Origin: Mangrovicoccus sp. HB161399
GTDB taxonomy: Bacteria > Pseudomonadota > Alphaproteobacteria > Rhodobacterales > Rhodobacteraceae
NCBI RefSeq assembly: GCF_013184745.1
Contig: NZ_JAATVU010000002.1
Span: 139,294-203,293 of the forward strand
Direction of reading: 5' to 3'
DNA: 64,000 nucleotides
In this document: piece by piece, positions 10,492-19,817 of the stretch
Position numbering within the stretch: position 1 is the stretch's first letter
How the letters are laid out: every line of letters starts with the position of its first letter
The notes under the pieces: generated by a model
The model's input: the letters and a program-made list of their open reading frames with translations, nothing else
The model's database searches: none
Told to the model about the DNA's origin: nothing
Made by a program: the position numbers and the translations under genes

Positions 10492-11157
10492 TCAGAACGG
10501 CGCGGGGACCGAGAAGGTCATGCTCTGCCCGCCATCGGGATTGCGGAGGCGCAGCCGCTCCGCATGCAGCATCAGCCGCGGGAATTCCAGCGCCGGGCCG
10601 TCCGCATAGAAGGGGTCGCCCAGGATCGGGTGGCCGAGCGACAGCATGTGGACCCGCAGCTGGTGGCTGCGCCCGGTCAGCGGGTTCAGCCGCACCCGGC
10701 TCTCGCCGCCGCCGACCTTGACGCGCTTCCATTCGGTGACGGCCTTGCGCCCGGTGTCATGGCAGACCTTCTGAAGCGGCCGGTTCGGCCAGTCGACGAT
10801 CAGCGGGAGGTCGACCACGCCCTCGGCCTCTTCCATCTCGCCCCAGACCCGCGCGACATAGGTCTTCTTCACCTGCCGCTTCTCGAATTGCAGTCCCAGA
10901 TGCCGCTGCGCATGCTTGGTCAGCGCGAAGACCATGACGCCCGAGGTGTCGCGGTCGAGCCGGTGCACCAGCAGCACCTCGGGGAAGATGCCCTGAAGCC
11001 GCGCGATCAGGCAGTCGGCCAGATGCTCGCCCCGCCCCGGCACGGAGAGAAGCCCCGAGGGCTTCTCCACCACCAGCAGGTGCTGGTCGTGATGCAGGAT
11101 GTTCAGCGGGTCGGTCGGCGGGTCGTAGGGCGCGGTGCCCGGAACGAACTTGGTCAT
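10492..11157 (-). CDS. rluA: RluA-family pseudouridine synthase
   Basis: 221 residues, matching E. coli RluA (about 219) and lacking the S4-like domain of RluC/RluD. The catalytic Asp68 is in 'LLVHRLDRDTSG', followed by the family blocks 'HAQRHLGLQFE', 'VKKTYVARVWG', 'TGRSHQLRVHM' and 'GHPILGDPFY'. RluA isomerises U746 in 23S rRNA and U32 in several tRNAs. The frame stays open 77 codons upstream, but the family starts at about the ATG at 11157, so that start is used. Its 5' region overlaps the nhaA leader. Confidence 0.88.
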   Translation of the reverse strand: MTKFVPGTAPYDPPTDPLNILHHDQHLLVVEKPSGLLSVPGRGEHLADCLIARLQGIFPEVLLVHRLDRDTSGVMVFALTKHAQRHLGLQFEKRQVKKTYVARVWGEMEEAEGVVDLPLIVDWPNRPLQKVCHDTGRKAVTEWKRVKVGGGESRVRLNPLTGRSHQLRVHMLSLGHPILGDPFYADGPALEFPRLMLHAERLRLRNPDGGQSMTFSVPAPF

Positions 11158-11411
11158 CGGCAGGACCTCGGCGGCAGCGGTCAAGCGCCGCAAATGCCCG
11201 CTCGTCCTCCGGATGACAAGGCCGGCAGAGGTGCAAAATGCCGAAAAACGTGGCACAAGGGGAAGCAAGGGAAGGAAACCGGGCAGGACCGGCCCGGTTT
11301 CGGGGCCGGCCAAATTGAATTCACGCAACCGCGACCCGATATCGGTCGGAGAGCGGGCGCCGGGCGACCATGACGCCCCGCTTGGCATGTCATCTGATTG
11401 GGAGAATGGCC

Positions 11412-12617
11412 GTGAGCAAGGCGATGGAACGCCTAGACAATTTCCTTCACAAGGATACCAGCGCGGGGATCGTCCTGATCGTCGCCACCATCCTGGCCCT
11501 GGCGGCCAGCAATTCGGGCCTCGCGGAGGCCTACAACCACTTTCTTCACATGCACATGAAGATCGAGATCGGCAGTCTCGTCATCGACAAGGGGCTGAGC
11601 CATTGGATCAATGACGGGCTGATGGCGATCTTCTTCTTCCTCGTGGGGCTGGAGATCAAGCGCGAGCTTGTGCAGGGCGACCTGTCGAGCTTCGACAAGG
11701 CGATGCTGCCGCTCCTCGCCGCGATCGGCGGCATGGCGGGACCGGCGCTGATCTACTGGGCGGTGAATTCCGGCTCGCCCGAGACGCTGAAGGGCTGGGC
11801 CATTCCGGCGGCGACCGACATCGCCTTCGCGCTCGGCATCCTGGCGCTGGTGGGCAGCCGCGCGCCGGTCTCGCTGAAGATCCTGCTGCTGGCCATCGCG
11901 ATCATCGACGATCTCGGCGCGATCATCATCATCGCCGCCTTCTACAGCACCGACATGTCGGTGGTCGCGCTCGGCGCGGCGGCGATCGGCGTCGTGGCCG
12001 CGGTCGGGCTGAACCGGCTGGGCGTCAACCGTGCCTTCCCCTATGTCGCCTGCCTGATCTTCGTCTGGGTCTGCGTGCTGAAATCCGGCGTCCACGCGAC
12101 GCTGGCCGGCGTGCTGATCGCGCTGACCGTGCCGCTGACCGCCAAGGACGGCAGCAAGGGCCTGGCGCCGAAGATGGAGCACGCGCTGCATGTCTATGTC
12201 AGCTTCCTGATCCTGCCGATCTTCGCCTTCGCCAATGCCGGCGTCAGCTTCTCGGGCATCACCGCGGACATGTTCCTCAGCCCGGTGCCGCTGGGCATCG
12301 CGGCAGGCCTGTTCTTCGGCAAGCAGGCGGGCGTGTTCCTGATCGTGCTGGCCCTGGGGCTCACGGGCCTTGCGCGGCTGCCCAAGGGAGCGAGCTGGGC
12401 GCAGCTCTACGGTCTGGCCTGCCTCACCGGCGTCGGCTTCACCATGAGCCTCTTCATCGGCAGCCTGGCCTTCACCGACGAAACGCTGATGAACGAGGTG
12501 AAGCTGGGCGTGATCACCGGCTCGATCCTGTCCGGCGTGGTCGGCTACGCGGTGCTCTACATCTGCGGCAAGCCCGCCGGAGCTGCGAACCCGCGGCAGC
12601 ACACGCAGGCCACCTGA
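11412..12617 (+). CDS. nhaA: Na+/H+ antiporter NhaA
   Basis: 401 residues, inner membrane, normally twelve helices. The exchange-site residues are present: Asp136 in 'PAATDIAFALG' (E. coli Asp133) and Asp166-Asp167 in 'IAIIDDLGAI' (E. coli Asp163/164). The pH-sensor region 'GLEIKREL' is near residue 79. It exports sodium for protons at alkaline pH. Start: GTG at 11412 is favoured because GGGAGA is 7 bases upstream; ATG 11406 or 11424 are alternatives. A strong terminator follows. Confidence 0.95.
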   Translation: MSKAMERLDNFLHKDTSAGIVLIVATILALAASNSGLAEAYNHFLHMHMKIEIGSLVIDKGLSHWINDGLMAIFFFLVGLEIKRELVQGDLSSFDKAMLPLLAAIGGMAGPALIYWAVNSGSPETLKGWAIPAATDIAFALGILALVGSRAPVSLKILLLAIAIIDDLGAIIIIAAFYSTDMSVVALGAAAIGVVAAVGLNRLGVNRAFPYVACLIFVWVCVLKSGVHATLAGVLIALTVPLTAKDGSKGLAPKMEHALHVYVSFLILPIFAFANAGVSFSGITADMFLSPVPLGIAAGLFFGKQAGVFLIVLALGLTGLARLPKGASWAQLYGLACLTGVGFTMSLFIGSLAFTDETLMNEVKLGVITGSILSGVVGYAVLYICGKPAGAANPRQHTQAT

Positions 12618-12643
12618 CCCCGGACCGGGGGCAGCGGAACAGG

Positions 12644-12672
12644 AAGGCGCGGGCATCCCCCGCGCCTTTTTT
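12644..12672 (+). terminator. Rho-independent terminator of nhaA
   Basis: AAGGCGCGGG / CCCGCGCCTT, a perfect 10-bp stem with a 5-base loop, followed by four more T. Because the stem starts with AA, it may also serve the opposing sdhAF4-like gene. Confidence 0.9.
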
Positions 12673-12684
12673 CATGGGCGCCCG

Positions 12685-12879
12685 TCAGAAGTCGATGGCG
12701 ATGCCCTTCTTCTCCCAGTCGCCGTAGCGCACGGGTTCCGGCCCGTCGCGGCCGCCCAGCTCCTTGGGCAGCGCCTCGGCCGCTTCCGATGCCTTTCGGC
12801 GCGCCTCGGCCTCCTTCAGCGCGCGCAGCGCGGCGGGCGGCAGGTTGGACAGGTCGCGCTCTTCGCCTTGGTCGGACAT
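12685..12879 (-). CDS. DUF1674 protein, SDHAF4-like
   Basis: 64 residues. The C-terminus 'EPVRYGDWEKKGIAIDF' is the DUF1674 signature shared with mitochondrial succinate dehydrogenase assembly factor 4, which binds flavinylated SdhA before it joins SdhB. The N-terminal 45 residues are charged and probably helical or disordered. The open frame runs far upstream through the antisense of rsmB, but the family begins near 'MSDQGEERDL', so the ATG at 12879 is used. It is divergent from rsmB with 45 bases between starts. No sdh genes are in the window. Confidence 0.8.
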   Translation of the reverse strand: MSDQGEERDLSNLPPAALRALKEAEARRKASEAAEALPKELGGRDGPEPVRYGDWEKKGIAIDF

Positions 12880-12924
12880 GACGGGACTCCTTGTTTCGGT
12901 TTCCGCGCATGGTATACGCCGCCG

Positions 12925-14268
12925 ATGGCCGAGAACAAGAAATCCCGTGCGCCCCGAGGCGCTGCCCGCCCCGCCCGCCCGCCGCAGCCGGGCCTTGCCG
13001 CCCGCCGTGCCGCGCTGGCGCTGCTGCAGGCGGTGCGCCGCGACGGACGGCTGCTGGCCGAGCTGACCGAGGCCCCCGAAGGCCCGCTGCACGGGCTCGC
13101 CCCGCCGGACCGCGCCCGCGCCCAGCGGCTGGCCGCCCAGGCGCTGCGCCACGCCCAGCGGATCGACAAGGCACTCGGCCCCTATCTGGAGAAGGCGCCG
13201 CCCGCGCGCATCCGCCTGGTTCTGCATCTCGCGGTGGTGGAACTCTGCGAGGACCGTGCCGCCGCGCATGGCGTCGTGAACGGCTGGGTGACGCTGGTGC
13301 GCAACCATCCCAAGACGGGCCATATGGCCGGCCTCGTCAATGCCGTGCTGCGCCGCGCCTCCGAAGAGCTGGTGCCCGGCTGGGACGCGCTGCCGCCCTC
13401 GCGCCTGCCCGACTGGCTGAGGAAGCCGTTCCGCAAGGCCTATGGCGGCGAGGCGGTCGCCGCGATGGAGGCGGTCTTCGCCCGCCAGCCGCCGCTCGAC
13501 CTGACGCCGAAGGACGGCGATGCCGATGCGCTGGCCGCGGCGGTCGGCGGCGAGGCGCTGGCGACGGGCTCTGTGCGGCTCGCCGCGCCCGGCCAGGTCT
13601 CGGCGCTGCCGGGCTACGGAGCCGGGGATTGGTGGGTGCAGGATGCCGCCGCTGCCGTGCCTGCGCGGGTGCTTGCCCCGGCAAAGGGCGCGCGGGTGCT
13701 CGATCTCTGCGCCGCGCCGGGCGGCAAGACCCTGCAGATGGCCGCCGCGGGAGCCGAGGTCACCGCACTCGACATCTCGGCGGCACGCATGGCACGGCTC
13801 TCGGAAAACCTCGCCCGCACCGGGCTGGCAGCCGAGGCCGTGGTCGCGGACGCAATGGAGTGGCAGCCGGAAGCGCCCTTCGACGGCATCCTGCTCGACG
13901 CGCCCTGCACTGCTACCGGCACGATCCGGCGCCATCCCGACCTGCCCTTCGCCAAGACCGGCGCCGAGACCGCGCCGCTCGCCGCGCTGCAGGCCGCGCT
14001 TCTCGACCGCGCGCTCGGCTGGCTCGCCCCGGGCGGCACGCTGGTCTTCTGCACTTGCTCGCTGCTGCCCGAGGAAGGCGAGGCGCAGGTCGCCGCCGCG
14101 CTCGCCCGGCATCCCGGACTGGCCGCCGACCCGCTCGATCCGGCCGCATTCGGCCTGCCCGCGCAGGCTGCCGCCGTGCACGGCCTGCGGCTCCGCCCCG
14201 ATTTCATCGCTGCCGAAGGCGGCATAGACGGGTTCTACATCGCCCGGCTCCGCCCCGCGGCGCTGTGA
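12925..14268 (+). CDS. rsmB: RsmB/NOP-family rRNA m5C methyltransferase
   Basis: 447 residues. An N-terminal NusB-like RNA-binding domain (about 15-145) precedes the SAM-dependent methyltransferase domain. SAM motif: 'VLDLCAAPGGKTLQMAA'. The two Fmu-type cysteines lie in 'LLDAPCTATGTIRRHPD' and 'VFCTCSLLPEEGE'; the first releases the product and the second is the nucleophile. E. coli RsmB methylates C967 of 16S rRNA. The domain order matches RsmB, though alphaproteobacteria carry several paralogues. It is followed by the heparinase-like gene and purH, a familiar alphaproteobacterial order. Confidence 0.88.
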   Translation: MAENKKSRAPRGAARPARPPQPGLAARRAALALLQAVRRDGRLLAELTEAPEGPLHGLAPPDRARAQRLAAQALRHAQRIDKALGPYLEKAPPARIRLVLHLAVVELCEDRAAAHGVVNGWVTLVRNHPKTGHMAGLVNAVLRRASEELVPGWDALPPSRLPDWLRKPFRKAYGGEAVAAMEAVFARQPPLDLTPKDGDADALAAAVGGEALATGSVRLAAPGQVSALPGYGAGDWWVQDAAAAVPARVLAPAKGARVLDLCAAPGGKTLQMAAAGAEVTALDISAARMARLSENLARTGLAAEAVVADAMEWQPEAPFDGILLDAPCTATGTIRRHPDLPFAKTGAETAPLAALQAALLDRALGWLAPGGTLVFCTCSLLPEEGEAQVAAALARHPGLAADPLDPAAFGLPAQAAAVHGLRLRPDFIAAEGGIDGFYIARLRPAAL

Positions 14269-14377
14269 CATTCGCGGAACGCGCGCCGGACATATTCGCC
14301 TGCCCGGATGACAGGCGGGGCGCGTCGGCGTAAGCTGCCGTCCGCAGTCAAGTTCCCCGTTTCCAAGGAGTTCGCGC

Positions 14378-16093
14378 GTGTCCAGTGCCGAAGCCAAGAC
14401 CCAGCGCAGCCGCGAGGGCCCGACCCGCTTCCGCGTCTGGCGCGCCGGGCTGGGCCTGCGCCCGGCGGATTTCGCCACCCCGCCCGAGCCGCGCAGCATC
14501 GGCTCCGCCGCCATCGGCCGCGCCATCTGCGAGGGCGAGATCCAGCTCGGCGGCCGGCGCCGCGAGCTGGACGAGGGCAGCCTCTGGGACCTGCGCCCGC
14601 TGCCGCCGCGCGCCGAGGCCGACCGCCACGGCTTTGCCTGGCTCGACGATCTGGCCGCCTTCGGCACGAAGCGCGCGCGCGAACAGGCCCGGCACTGGCT
14701 GGCCGAGTGGCTCTCCCGCTACGAGACCGGGCGCGGTCCCGGCTGGCGCCCCGACATCGCGGCGCGGCGGCTGGTGCGCTGGATCAACCATGCCGGGCTG
14801 CTGTCCGAACACGCGGATCCGGCCCTGTCGCGGCAGTTCCGCCGCGCGATCGCCCGCCACGCGGTGTACCTGTCGCAGACCTGGCGCGGCGCGCCGCCCG
14901 GCCTGCCCACCTTCGAGGCGGTCTGCGGGCTGATCCAGGCCGGGCTTGCGCTGAAGGACATGGAATCGCGGGTCCGCCCGGCAGTGAAGGTGCTGGAAAA
15001 CCTCTGCCGCGGGGAAATCGGCGCCGGGGGCGGCCTTCCCGGGCGCAATCCCGAGGAGCTGCTCGACCTCTTCGCCCTGCTGGTCTGGTGCGAGAGCGCG
15101 CTGGAAGATGCCGGGCTGATGGCGCAGCCGCAGCATCAGGGGGCCATCGCGCGGATCGCGCCGGTGCTGCGCGCGCTGCGCCATGCCGATGGCGGGCTCG
15201 CCCGCTTCCATGGCGGCGGCCGCGGCGTGGAAGGGCGGCTCGACGCCGCGCTGTCCGCCTCGCGGGTGCGCACCCCGCCCCAGCCCGGCCTCGCCATGGG
15301 CTTCGCCCGGCTCGCCCGCGGCCGCGCCACGGTGATCCTCGATGCCGACCGCCCGCCACAGGGACCCGAGGCCGCCGCAACCGGCCATGCCTCCACCCTG
15401 GCCTTCGAATTTACCGTCGGGCGGCGGCCGCTGGTGGTCAATTGCGGCTCGGGGCTGAGCTTCGGCCGCGACTGGGAAAAGGCGGCCCGCGCGACGCCCG
15501 CGCATTCGGCGCTGACCCCGGACGGCGAGGGATCGGCGGTTCTCCGCCAGCTGCGCGGCGGCCGGGTCATGCTCGCCGAGGGACCGCAGCGGGTGGAATG
15601 CGCCCCCGCCCCGGAGCGCGGCCCGGCCGCGCTCTCGGCCTGGCATGACGGCTTTGCCGCGCGGGACGGGCTGATCCACCACCGCAGGCTGGATCTGGGC
15701 GAGGACGGCCTGTCCCTGCATGGCGAGGACATTCTCGTGCCGCTGGACGCCAGCGGCGGCGGGCTGCGCGCACTGCAGGGGCTGGGCTTCACCATCCGCT
15801 TCCACCTGCACCCGGATGTCTCCATCCAGCCGGGCGAAGACGGGCTTTCCGCGGCGCTCCTGCTCAAGTCCGGCGAGATCTGGCAGTTCCGCCATGCCAG
15901 CCCGGCGCGGATGAGCCTTGACCCCAGCGTCTATCTGGAGAAAACCCGGCCCCAACCGACACCGACCCGCCAGATCGTGCTGGATGCCAGCGCGTCGGGC
16001 TCCGCGACCACCATCCGCTGGAGCCTGTCGCGCGTCACCCAAGGCGCCGCCGGCACGCGCGACCTGTACCGGGACGACATGTCGATTACCTGA
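14378..16093 (+). CDS. Heparinase II/III-like protein
   Basis: 571 residues. The N-terminal half is helical, with repeated Trp/Arg blocks such as '[13 protein letters not shown]' and '[25 protein letters not shown]'. The C-terminal half has the beta-rich heparinase II/III fold, with '[10 protein letters not shown]' and 'HSALTPDG' as its best-known landmarks. There is no signal peptide. Family members cleave or bind acidic polysaccharides, but the cytoplasmic proteins found between rsmB and purH in Rhodobacterales have no proven activity to my knowledge. GTG start with AAGGAG 7 bases upstream. It is co-oriented with rsmB and purH. Confidence 0.85.
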   Translation: MSSAEAKTQRSREGPTRFRVWRAGLGLRPADFATPPEPRSIGSAAIGRAICEGEIQLGGRRRELDEGSLWDLRPLPPRAEADRHGFAWLDDLAAFGTKRAREQARHWLAEWLSRYETGRGPGWRPDIAARRLVRWINHAGLLSEHADPALSRQFRRAIARHAVYLSQTWRGAPPGLPTFEAVCGLIQAGLALKDMESRVRPAVKVLENLCRGEIGAGGGLPGRNPEELLDLFALLVWCESALEDAGLMAQPQHQGAIARIAPVLRALRHADGGLARFHGGGRGVEGRLDAALSASRVRTPPQPGLAMGFARLARGRATVILDADRPPQGPEAAATGHASTLAFEFTVGRRPLVVNCGSGLSFGRDWEKAARATPAHSALTPDGEGSAVLRQLRGGRVMLAEGPQRVECAPAPERGPAALSAWHDGFAARDGLIHHRRLDLGEDGLSLHGEDILVPLDASGGGLRALQGLGFTIRFHLHPDVSIQPGEDGLSAALLLKSGEIWQFRHASPARMSLDPSVYLEKTRPQPTPTRQIVLDASASGSATTIRWSLSRVTQGAAGTRDLYRDDMSIT

Positions 16094-16127
16094 CCTGCCA
16101 GCAGGCCCGAGAGCCGAAGGAGCCACT

Positions 16128-17717
16128 ATGACCGCCGCCCAGCCGATCCGCACCGCCCTGATCTCGGTGTCCGACAAATCCGGCCTGACCGACCTGGCCG
16201 CGGGCCTTGCCCGCCACGGCGTCCGCTTCCTGTCCACCGGCGGCACCGCCAAGGCGCTGCGCGAGGCGGGCTACGAGGTGACCGACGTCTCCGACGTGAC
16301 CGGTTTCCCGGAGATGATGGACGGCCGCGTGAAGACGCTGCACCCGAAGGTCCATGGCGGCCTGCTGGCGCTGCGCGACAATGCCGACCACCGGGCGGCG
16401 ATGGAGACCCACGGCATCGGCGCGATCGACCTGCTGGTGGTGAACCTCTACCCGTTCGAGGCGACCGTCGCCAAGAACGCGCCCTATGACGAATGCGTCG
16501 AGAACATCGACATCGGCGGCCCGGCGATGATCCGCGCAGCCGCCAAGAACCATGCCGGCGTGGCCGTCGTGGTCGATACCGAGGATTACGCGCCGCTGCT
16601 GGCCGAGATGGACGCGAATGCCGGAGCAACCTCCTTCGGCTTCCGCAAGCGCCTGGCGCTGACCGCCTATGGCCGCACCGCCGCCTATGACGCCGCCGTG
16701 TCGAACTGGTTCGCCCAGGCACTGGAAGAGCCCGCGCCGCGCCGCCGCGCCGTGGCCGGCTACCTCGCGCAGACCCTGCGCTACGGCGAGAACCCGCACC
16801 AGGAGGCCGCCTTCTACGTCGACGGCACCAACCGCCCGGGCGTCGCGACGGCATACCAGCTTCAGGGCAAGGCGCTGAGCTACAACAACATCAACGACAC
16901 CGACGCCGCCTTCGAGCTGGTCTCGGAATTCTCCCCCGAGGCGGGGCCGGCCTGCGCGATCATCAAGCACGCCAACCCCTGCGGCGTCGCCACCGGCGCG
17001 ACCCTGGCCGAGGCCTACGAGCGGGCCTTCGACTGCGACCGCACCTCGGCCTTCGGCGGCATCATCGCGCTGAACCAGGCGCTGGACGGCGCAACCGCCG
17101 CCAAGATCGCCGAGATCTTCACCGAGGTGGTCATCGCGCCGGAGGCCGATGAAGAAGCCCGCGCCGTCTTCGCCGCCAAGAAGAACCTGCGCCTGCTGGT
17201 CACCGGCGGCCTGCCCGACCCGAAAGCGGCCTCGATGACCGTCCGGCAGGTGTCGAGCGGCCTGCTGTTCCAGGGCAAGGACAACGGCCATGTCGCGCTG
17301 GGGGACCTCAAGGTCGTCACCAAGCGCGCGCCGACCGAGGAAGAGCTGCGCGACATGCTCTTCGCCTGGCGCGTCGCCAAGCACGTGAAGTCCAACGCGG
17401 TCATCTACGCCAAGGACAGCGCGACGGTCGGCGTCGGCGCCGGCCAGATGAGCCGCGTCGACAGCACCCGCATTGCCGCGCGCAAGTCGATGGACATGGC
17501 CGAGGCGCTGGGGCTGTCCGAGCCGACCACCAAGGGCTCGGTCGTCGCCTCCGATGCGTTCTTCCCCTTTGCCGACGGGCTGATCACCGCGGCCGAGGCC
17601 GGCGCCACCGCGATCATCCAGCCGGGCGGCTCGATCCGCGACGACGAGGTGATCGCCGCCGCCGACGAGCGCGGCCTGGCCATGGTCCTGACCGGCATGC
17701 GCCACTTCCGGCACTGA
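16128..17717 (+). CDS. purH: Bifunctional AICAR transformylase/IMP cyclohydrolase
   Basis: 529 residues, the usual PurH length. The N-terminal MGS-like IMP cyclohydrolase domain (about 1-200) has '[16 protein letters not shown]', '[18 protein letters not shown]' and '[18 protein letters not shown]'. The AICAR transformylase domain has '[13 protein letters not shown]', 'IIKHANPCG' and '[12 protein letters not shown]'. It performs the last two steps of IMP synthesis. AAGGAG precedes the ATG by 8 bases, and the heparinase-like stop is 35 bases upstream, so it may be co-transcribed with that gene. Confidence 0.98.
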   Translation: MTAAQPIRTALISVSDKSGLTDLAAGLARHGVRFLSTGGTAKALREAGYEVTDVSDVTGFPEMMDGRVKTLHPKVHGGLLALRDNADHRAAMETHGIGAIDLLVVNLYPFEATVAKNAPYDECVENIDIGGPAMIRAAAKNHAGVAVVVDTEDYAPLLAEMDANAGATSFGFRKRLALTAYGRTAAYDAAVSNWFAQALEEPAPRRRAVAGYLAQTLRYGENPHQEAAFYVDGTNRPGVATAYQLQGKALSYNNINDTDAAFELVSEFSPEAGPACAIIKHANPCGVATGATLAEAYERAFDCDRTSAFGGIIALNQALDGATAAKIAEIFTEVVIAPEADEEARAVFAAKKNLRLLVTGGLPDPKAASMTVRQVSSGLLFQGKDNGHVALGDLKVVTKRAPTEEELRDMLFAWRVAKHVKSNAVIYAKDSATVGVGAGQMSRVDSTRIAARKSMDMAEALGLSEPTTKGSVVASDAFFPFADGLITAAEAGATAIIQPGGSIRDDEVIAAADERGLAMVLTGMRHFRH

Positions 17718-17740
17718 GCCCGCTCCCGGCCCCCTCTACA

Positions 17741-17761
17741 GCCCCGCCCGCGCGGCGGGGC
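17741..17761 (+). terminator. Hairpin after purH
   Basis: GCCCCGCC / GGCGGGGC, an 8-bp stem with a 5-base loop, 24 bases after the purH stop and before lspA. The downstream bases are CAACCATTTT, so the T tract is displaced; attenuation rather than full termination is possible. Confidence 0.5.
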
Positions 17762-17787
17762 CAACCATTTTCCGGATACCGCCCGCA

Positions 17788-18255
17788 ATGCGCCTTCTCG
17801 CACTCACCGCGATCCTGACGCTCGCCATCGACCAGGCCAGCAAATATGCCGTTGTCTGGGGCATGGGCCTGATCGAGACCGGCACCATCCCGGTGCTGCC
17901 GCCCTACCTGGTCTTCCACATGGGCTGGAACACCGGCATCAATTTCGGCCTCGGCTCCTCGGCGGATGCGCGCTGGATCCTGATCGGGCTGGCGCTGGCG
18001 ATCTGCGCCTGGGCGGTGACCTGGGCGCGGCGCGACCCGCGGCCGCTGGTGATGGTCTCCACCGGACTTCTGATCGGCGGCGCGCTCGGCAACGTCATCG
18101 ACCGGGTCATCCATGGCGCAGTGGCCGATTTCCTCAACATGTCCTGCTGCGGCATCGTCAATCCCTACACGTTCAACCTCGCCGATGTGGGCGTCTTCCT
18201 CGGTGCGGTCGGGCTGGTTCTGTCGCCGCCCAACCAGAAGAAGCGCGGCGCCTGA
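17788..18255 (+). CDS. lspA: Lipoprotein signal peptidase II
   Basis: 155 residues, four membrane helices. The family motifs are 'DQASKYAV' (15-22), '[11 protein letters not shown]' and 'FNLADVGVF'. The catalytic aspartates are expected to be Asp114 (in 'VADFL') and Asp133 (in 'NLAD'). The enzyme cleaves prolipoproteins after lipidation. Many predicted lipoproteins in this window would be its substrates. It ends at a strong bidirectional terminator facing the HlyD gene. Confidence 0.95.
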   Translation: MRLLALTAILTLAIDQASKYAVVWGMGLIETGTIPVLPPYLVFHMGWNTGINFGLGSSADARWILIGLALAICAWAVTWARRDPRPLVMVSTGLLIGGALGNVIDRVIHGAVADFLNMSCCGIVNPYTFNLADVGVFLGAVGLVLSPPNQKKRGA

Positions 18256-18275
18256 CACGCGTGGCACGGAACGGA

Positions 18276-18307
18276 AAAAGGCGCCGGGGGACATCCCGGC
18301 GCCTTTT
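18276..18307. terminator. Bidirectional terminator between lspA and hlyD-like gene
   Basis: AAAAGGCGCCGGG / CCCGGCGCCTTTT, a perfect 13-bp stem with a 6-base loop, lies between convergent genes. A-start and T-end make it functional in both directions. Confidence 0.92.
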
Positions 18308-18332
18308 CCATGTCCGCGTTCCGCGGCGCGGC

Positions 18333-19817
18333 TCAGCTTTCGCGGAAAGCCTTGTTGAAGTAGTCCGTGAAGGGCTTCAGCAGGTAGGCCAGCGGCGTGC
18401 GGTCGTTGGTGCGCATGTAGGTTTCCACCGGCATCCCCGGCAGCAGGGCGACATGGCCCGGCAGGCGCTCCGCCTCGCCCTCCTCCAAAACGACCTCGGC
18501 GCGGTAGTAGCTGGCGCCGCTCTTCTCGTCCTGGAAGGCATCGGCCGAAACCACGGTGATCTCGCCCCTCAGCTCGGGCGTGGTGCGCGAGGCGAAGGCC
18601 GGGAAGCGGACCATGACCTCCTGGCCGGGATAGACCTCGTCGATATGGATGGTCTCGACCTTGGTCGCGATCACCAGCGGCCGGTCCTGCGGCACGATGT
18701 AGAGCACCGGATCGGCGGCGCGGATCACCGAGCGTTCCGCATAGACCGTCAGCCCGTAGACGATGCCCGAGACCGGCGCCTTGATGTCGAGCCGCGACAG
18801 CTGCTCGTGCAGCGACTGGCGCTGCTCGAACAGCTCCAGCTCGCGGTAGCGCAGGTCGCGCAAGGTGGTGGTGGCCTCCTCGCGGCGGGTGGTGTCGAGC
18901 TTCATGATCTCGATGTCGATCTCGGTGATGCGCCCTTCGCTCTCCGCCTCGGAGGCGACCAGCTCGCCGAGCTGGCCCGAAAGCGACGCCTCCTCGCGCT
19001 GCAGCGCCAGCACGCGGGTGCGCTGCGCCAGGCCCTTGTTCAGCAGGTCGGTCTGGTCGGACAGCTCGTCGCGGATCAGCCCCAGCTGGGTGCCGAGCGC
19101 CTCCTGCTGGGCGACGATCCCGTCGATCTGGTTGGCGATCTGCGACCGCCGCTTGCCCAGTTGCTCGGCTTCCTGGTCCTGCGAGGTGTTGCGCGCCGCA
19201 AAGAGCCGGTTCTGGCCGTCGACCAGTTCGGCGATCTCCGGGTTGCCCTCTGCCGCGGCCAGCAGGTCGGGATCGTAGGTGATCTCGTGCAGGCCTTCCT
19301 CTTCGGCCTCGAGACGGCCGCGGCGGGCGAGGATCTCGAAATACTGGTTCTCGACGATGTTCAGCTGCGACTGCAGCAGCGTGCCGTCGAGGCGGATCAG
19401 CACCTGGTCGGCCTTCACCGTGTCGCCCTCGTCGACCAGGATCTCGGACACGACGCCGCCGTCGGGATGCTGCACGACCTGGCGGTTTCGGTCGACCTCG
19501 ATCTGGCCGGAGGCGACGATCGCCCCGGCAATGTCGGTGAAGACCGCCCAGCCGCCCAGTCCGCCGATCAGCAGCACCAGCACCAGCACGCCGACGGTGA
19601 TGTAGGGGCGCGCCGAGAAATTCCCCGGCGCCTCGGGCGCGGTGGAGGCGATCGGCCCTTGCGCCGCGGACGGGCCGGGCTTCGGTCCGGCCGGACGCTG
19701 CGGCGCGCCGGGGAGGGCCTTGCCGCCCGCTTGCGCGGCGGGCGGGGCGGAGGCCGTTCCCGGCGCCGGCACGCCGACGGGCTTCCGCGGTTGCGGCGGG
19801 TTGCTCTCTTCGGTCAT
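18333..19817 (-). CDS. HlyD-family type I secretion adaptor (membrane fusion protein)
   Basis: 494 residues. A long Pro/Ala/Gly-rich cytoplasmic tail (1-65) comes before one membrane helix (about 73-94). A lipoyl/barrel-sandwich half follows ('GQIEVDRNRQVVQHPDGGVV' and 'VDEGDTVKADQVLIRLD'). A long alpha-helical coiled-coil hairpin spans about 145-340, then the second half ('DIKAPVSGIVYGLTVYAERSV') and the C-terminal beta domain. This is the PrtE/HlyD architecture that links the inner-membrane ABC exporter to the outer-membrane TolC. The ATG overlaps the ABC stop by four bases (ATGA). Neither a TolC homologue nor an RTX-type substrate is visible nearby. Confidence 0.92.
   Translation of the reverse strand: MTEESNPPQPRKPVGVPAPGTASAPPAAQAGGKALPGAPQRPAGPKPGPSAAQGPIASTAPEAPGNFSARPYITVGVLVLVLLIGGLGGWAVFTDIAGAIVASGQIEVDRNRQVVQHPDGGVVSEILVDEGDTVKADQVLIRLDGTLLQSQLNIVENQYFEILARRGRLEAEEEGLHEITYDPDLLAAAEGNPEIAELVDGQNRLFAARNTSQDQEAEQLGKRRSQIANQIDGIVAQQEALGTQLGLIRDELSDQTDLLNKGLAQRTRVLALQREEASLSGQLGELVASEAESEGRITEIDIEIMKLDTTRREEATTTLRDLRYRELELFEQRQSLHEQLSRLDIKAPVSGIVYGLTVYAERSVIRAADPVLYIVPQDRPLVIATKVETIHIDEVYPGQEVMVRFPAFASRTTPELRGEITVVSADAFQDEKSGASYYRAEVVLEEGEAERLPGHVALLPGMPVETYMRTNDRTPLAYLLKPFTDYFNKAFRES

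Noticed and set aside
12880..14667. Upstream extension of the DUF1674 frame
   Set aside because: Antisense to rsmB; the family protein is only the last 64 codons.
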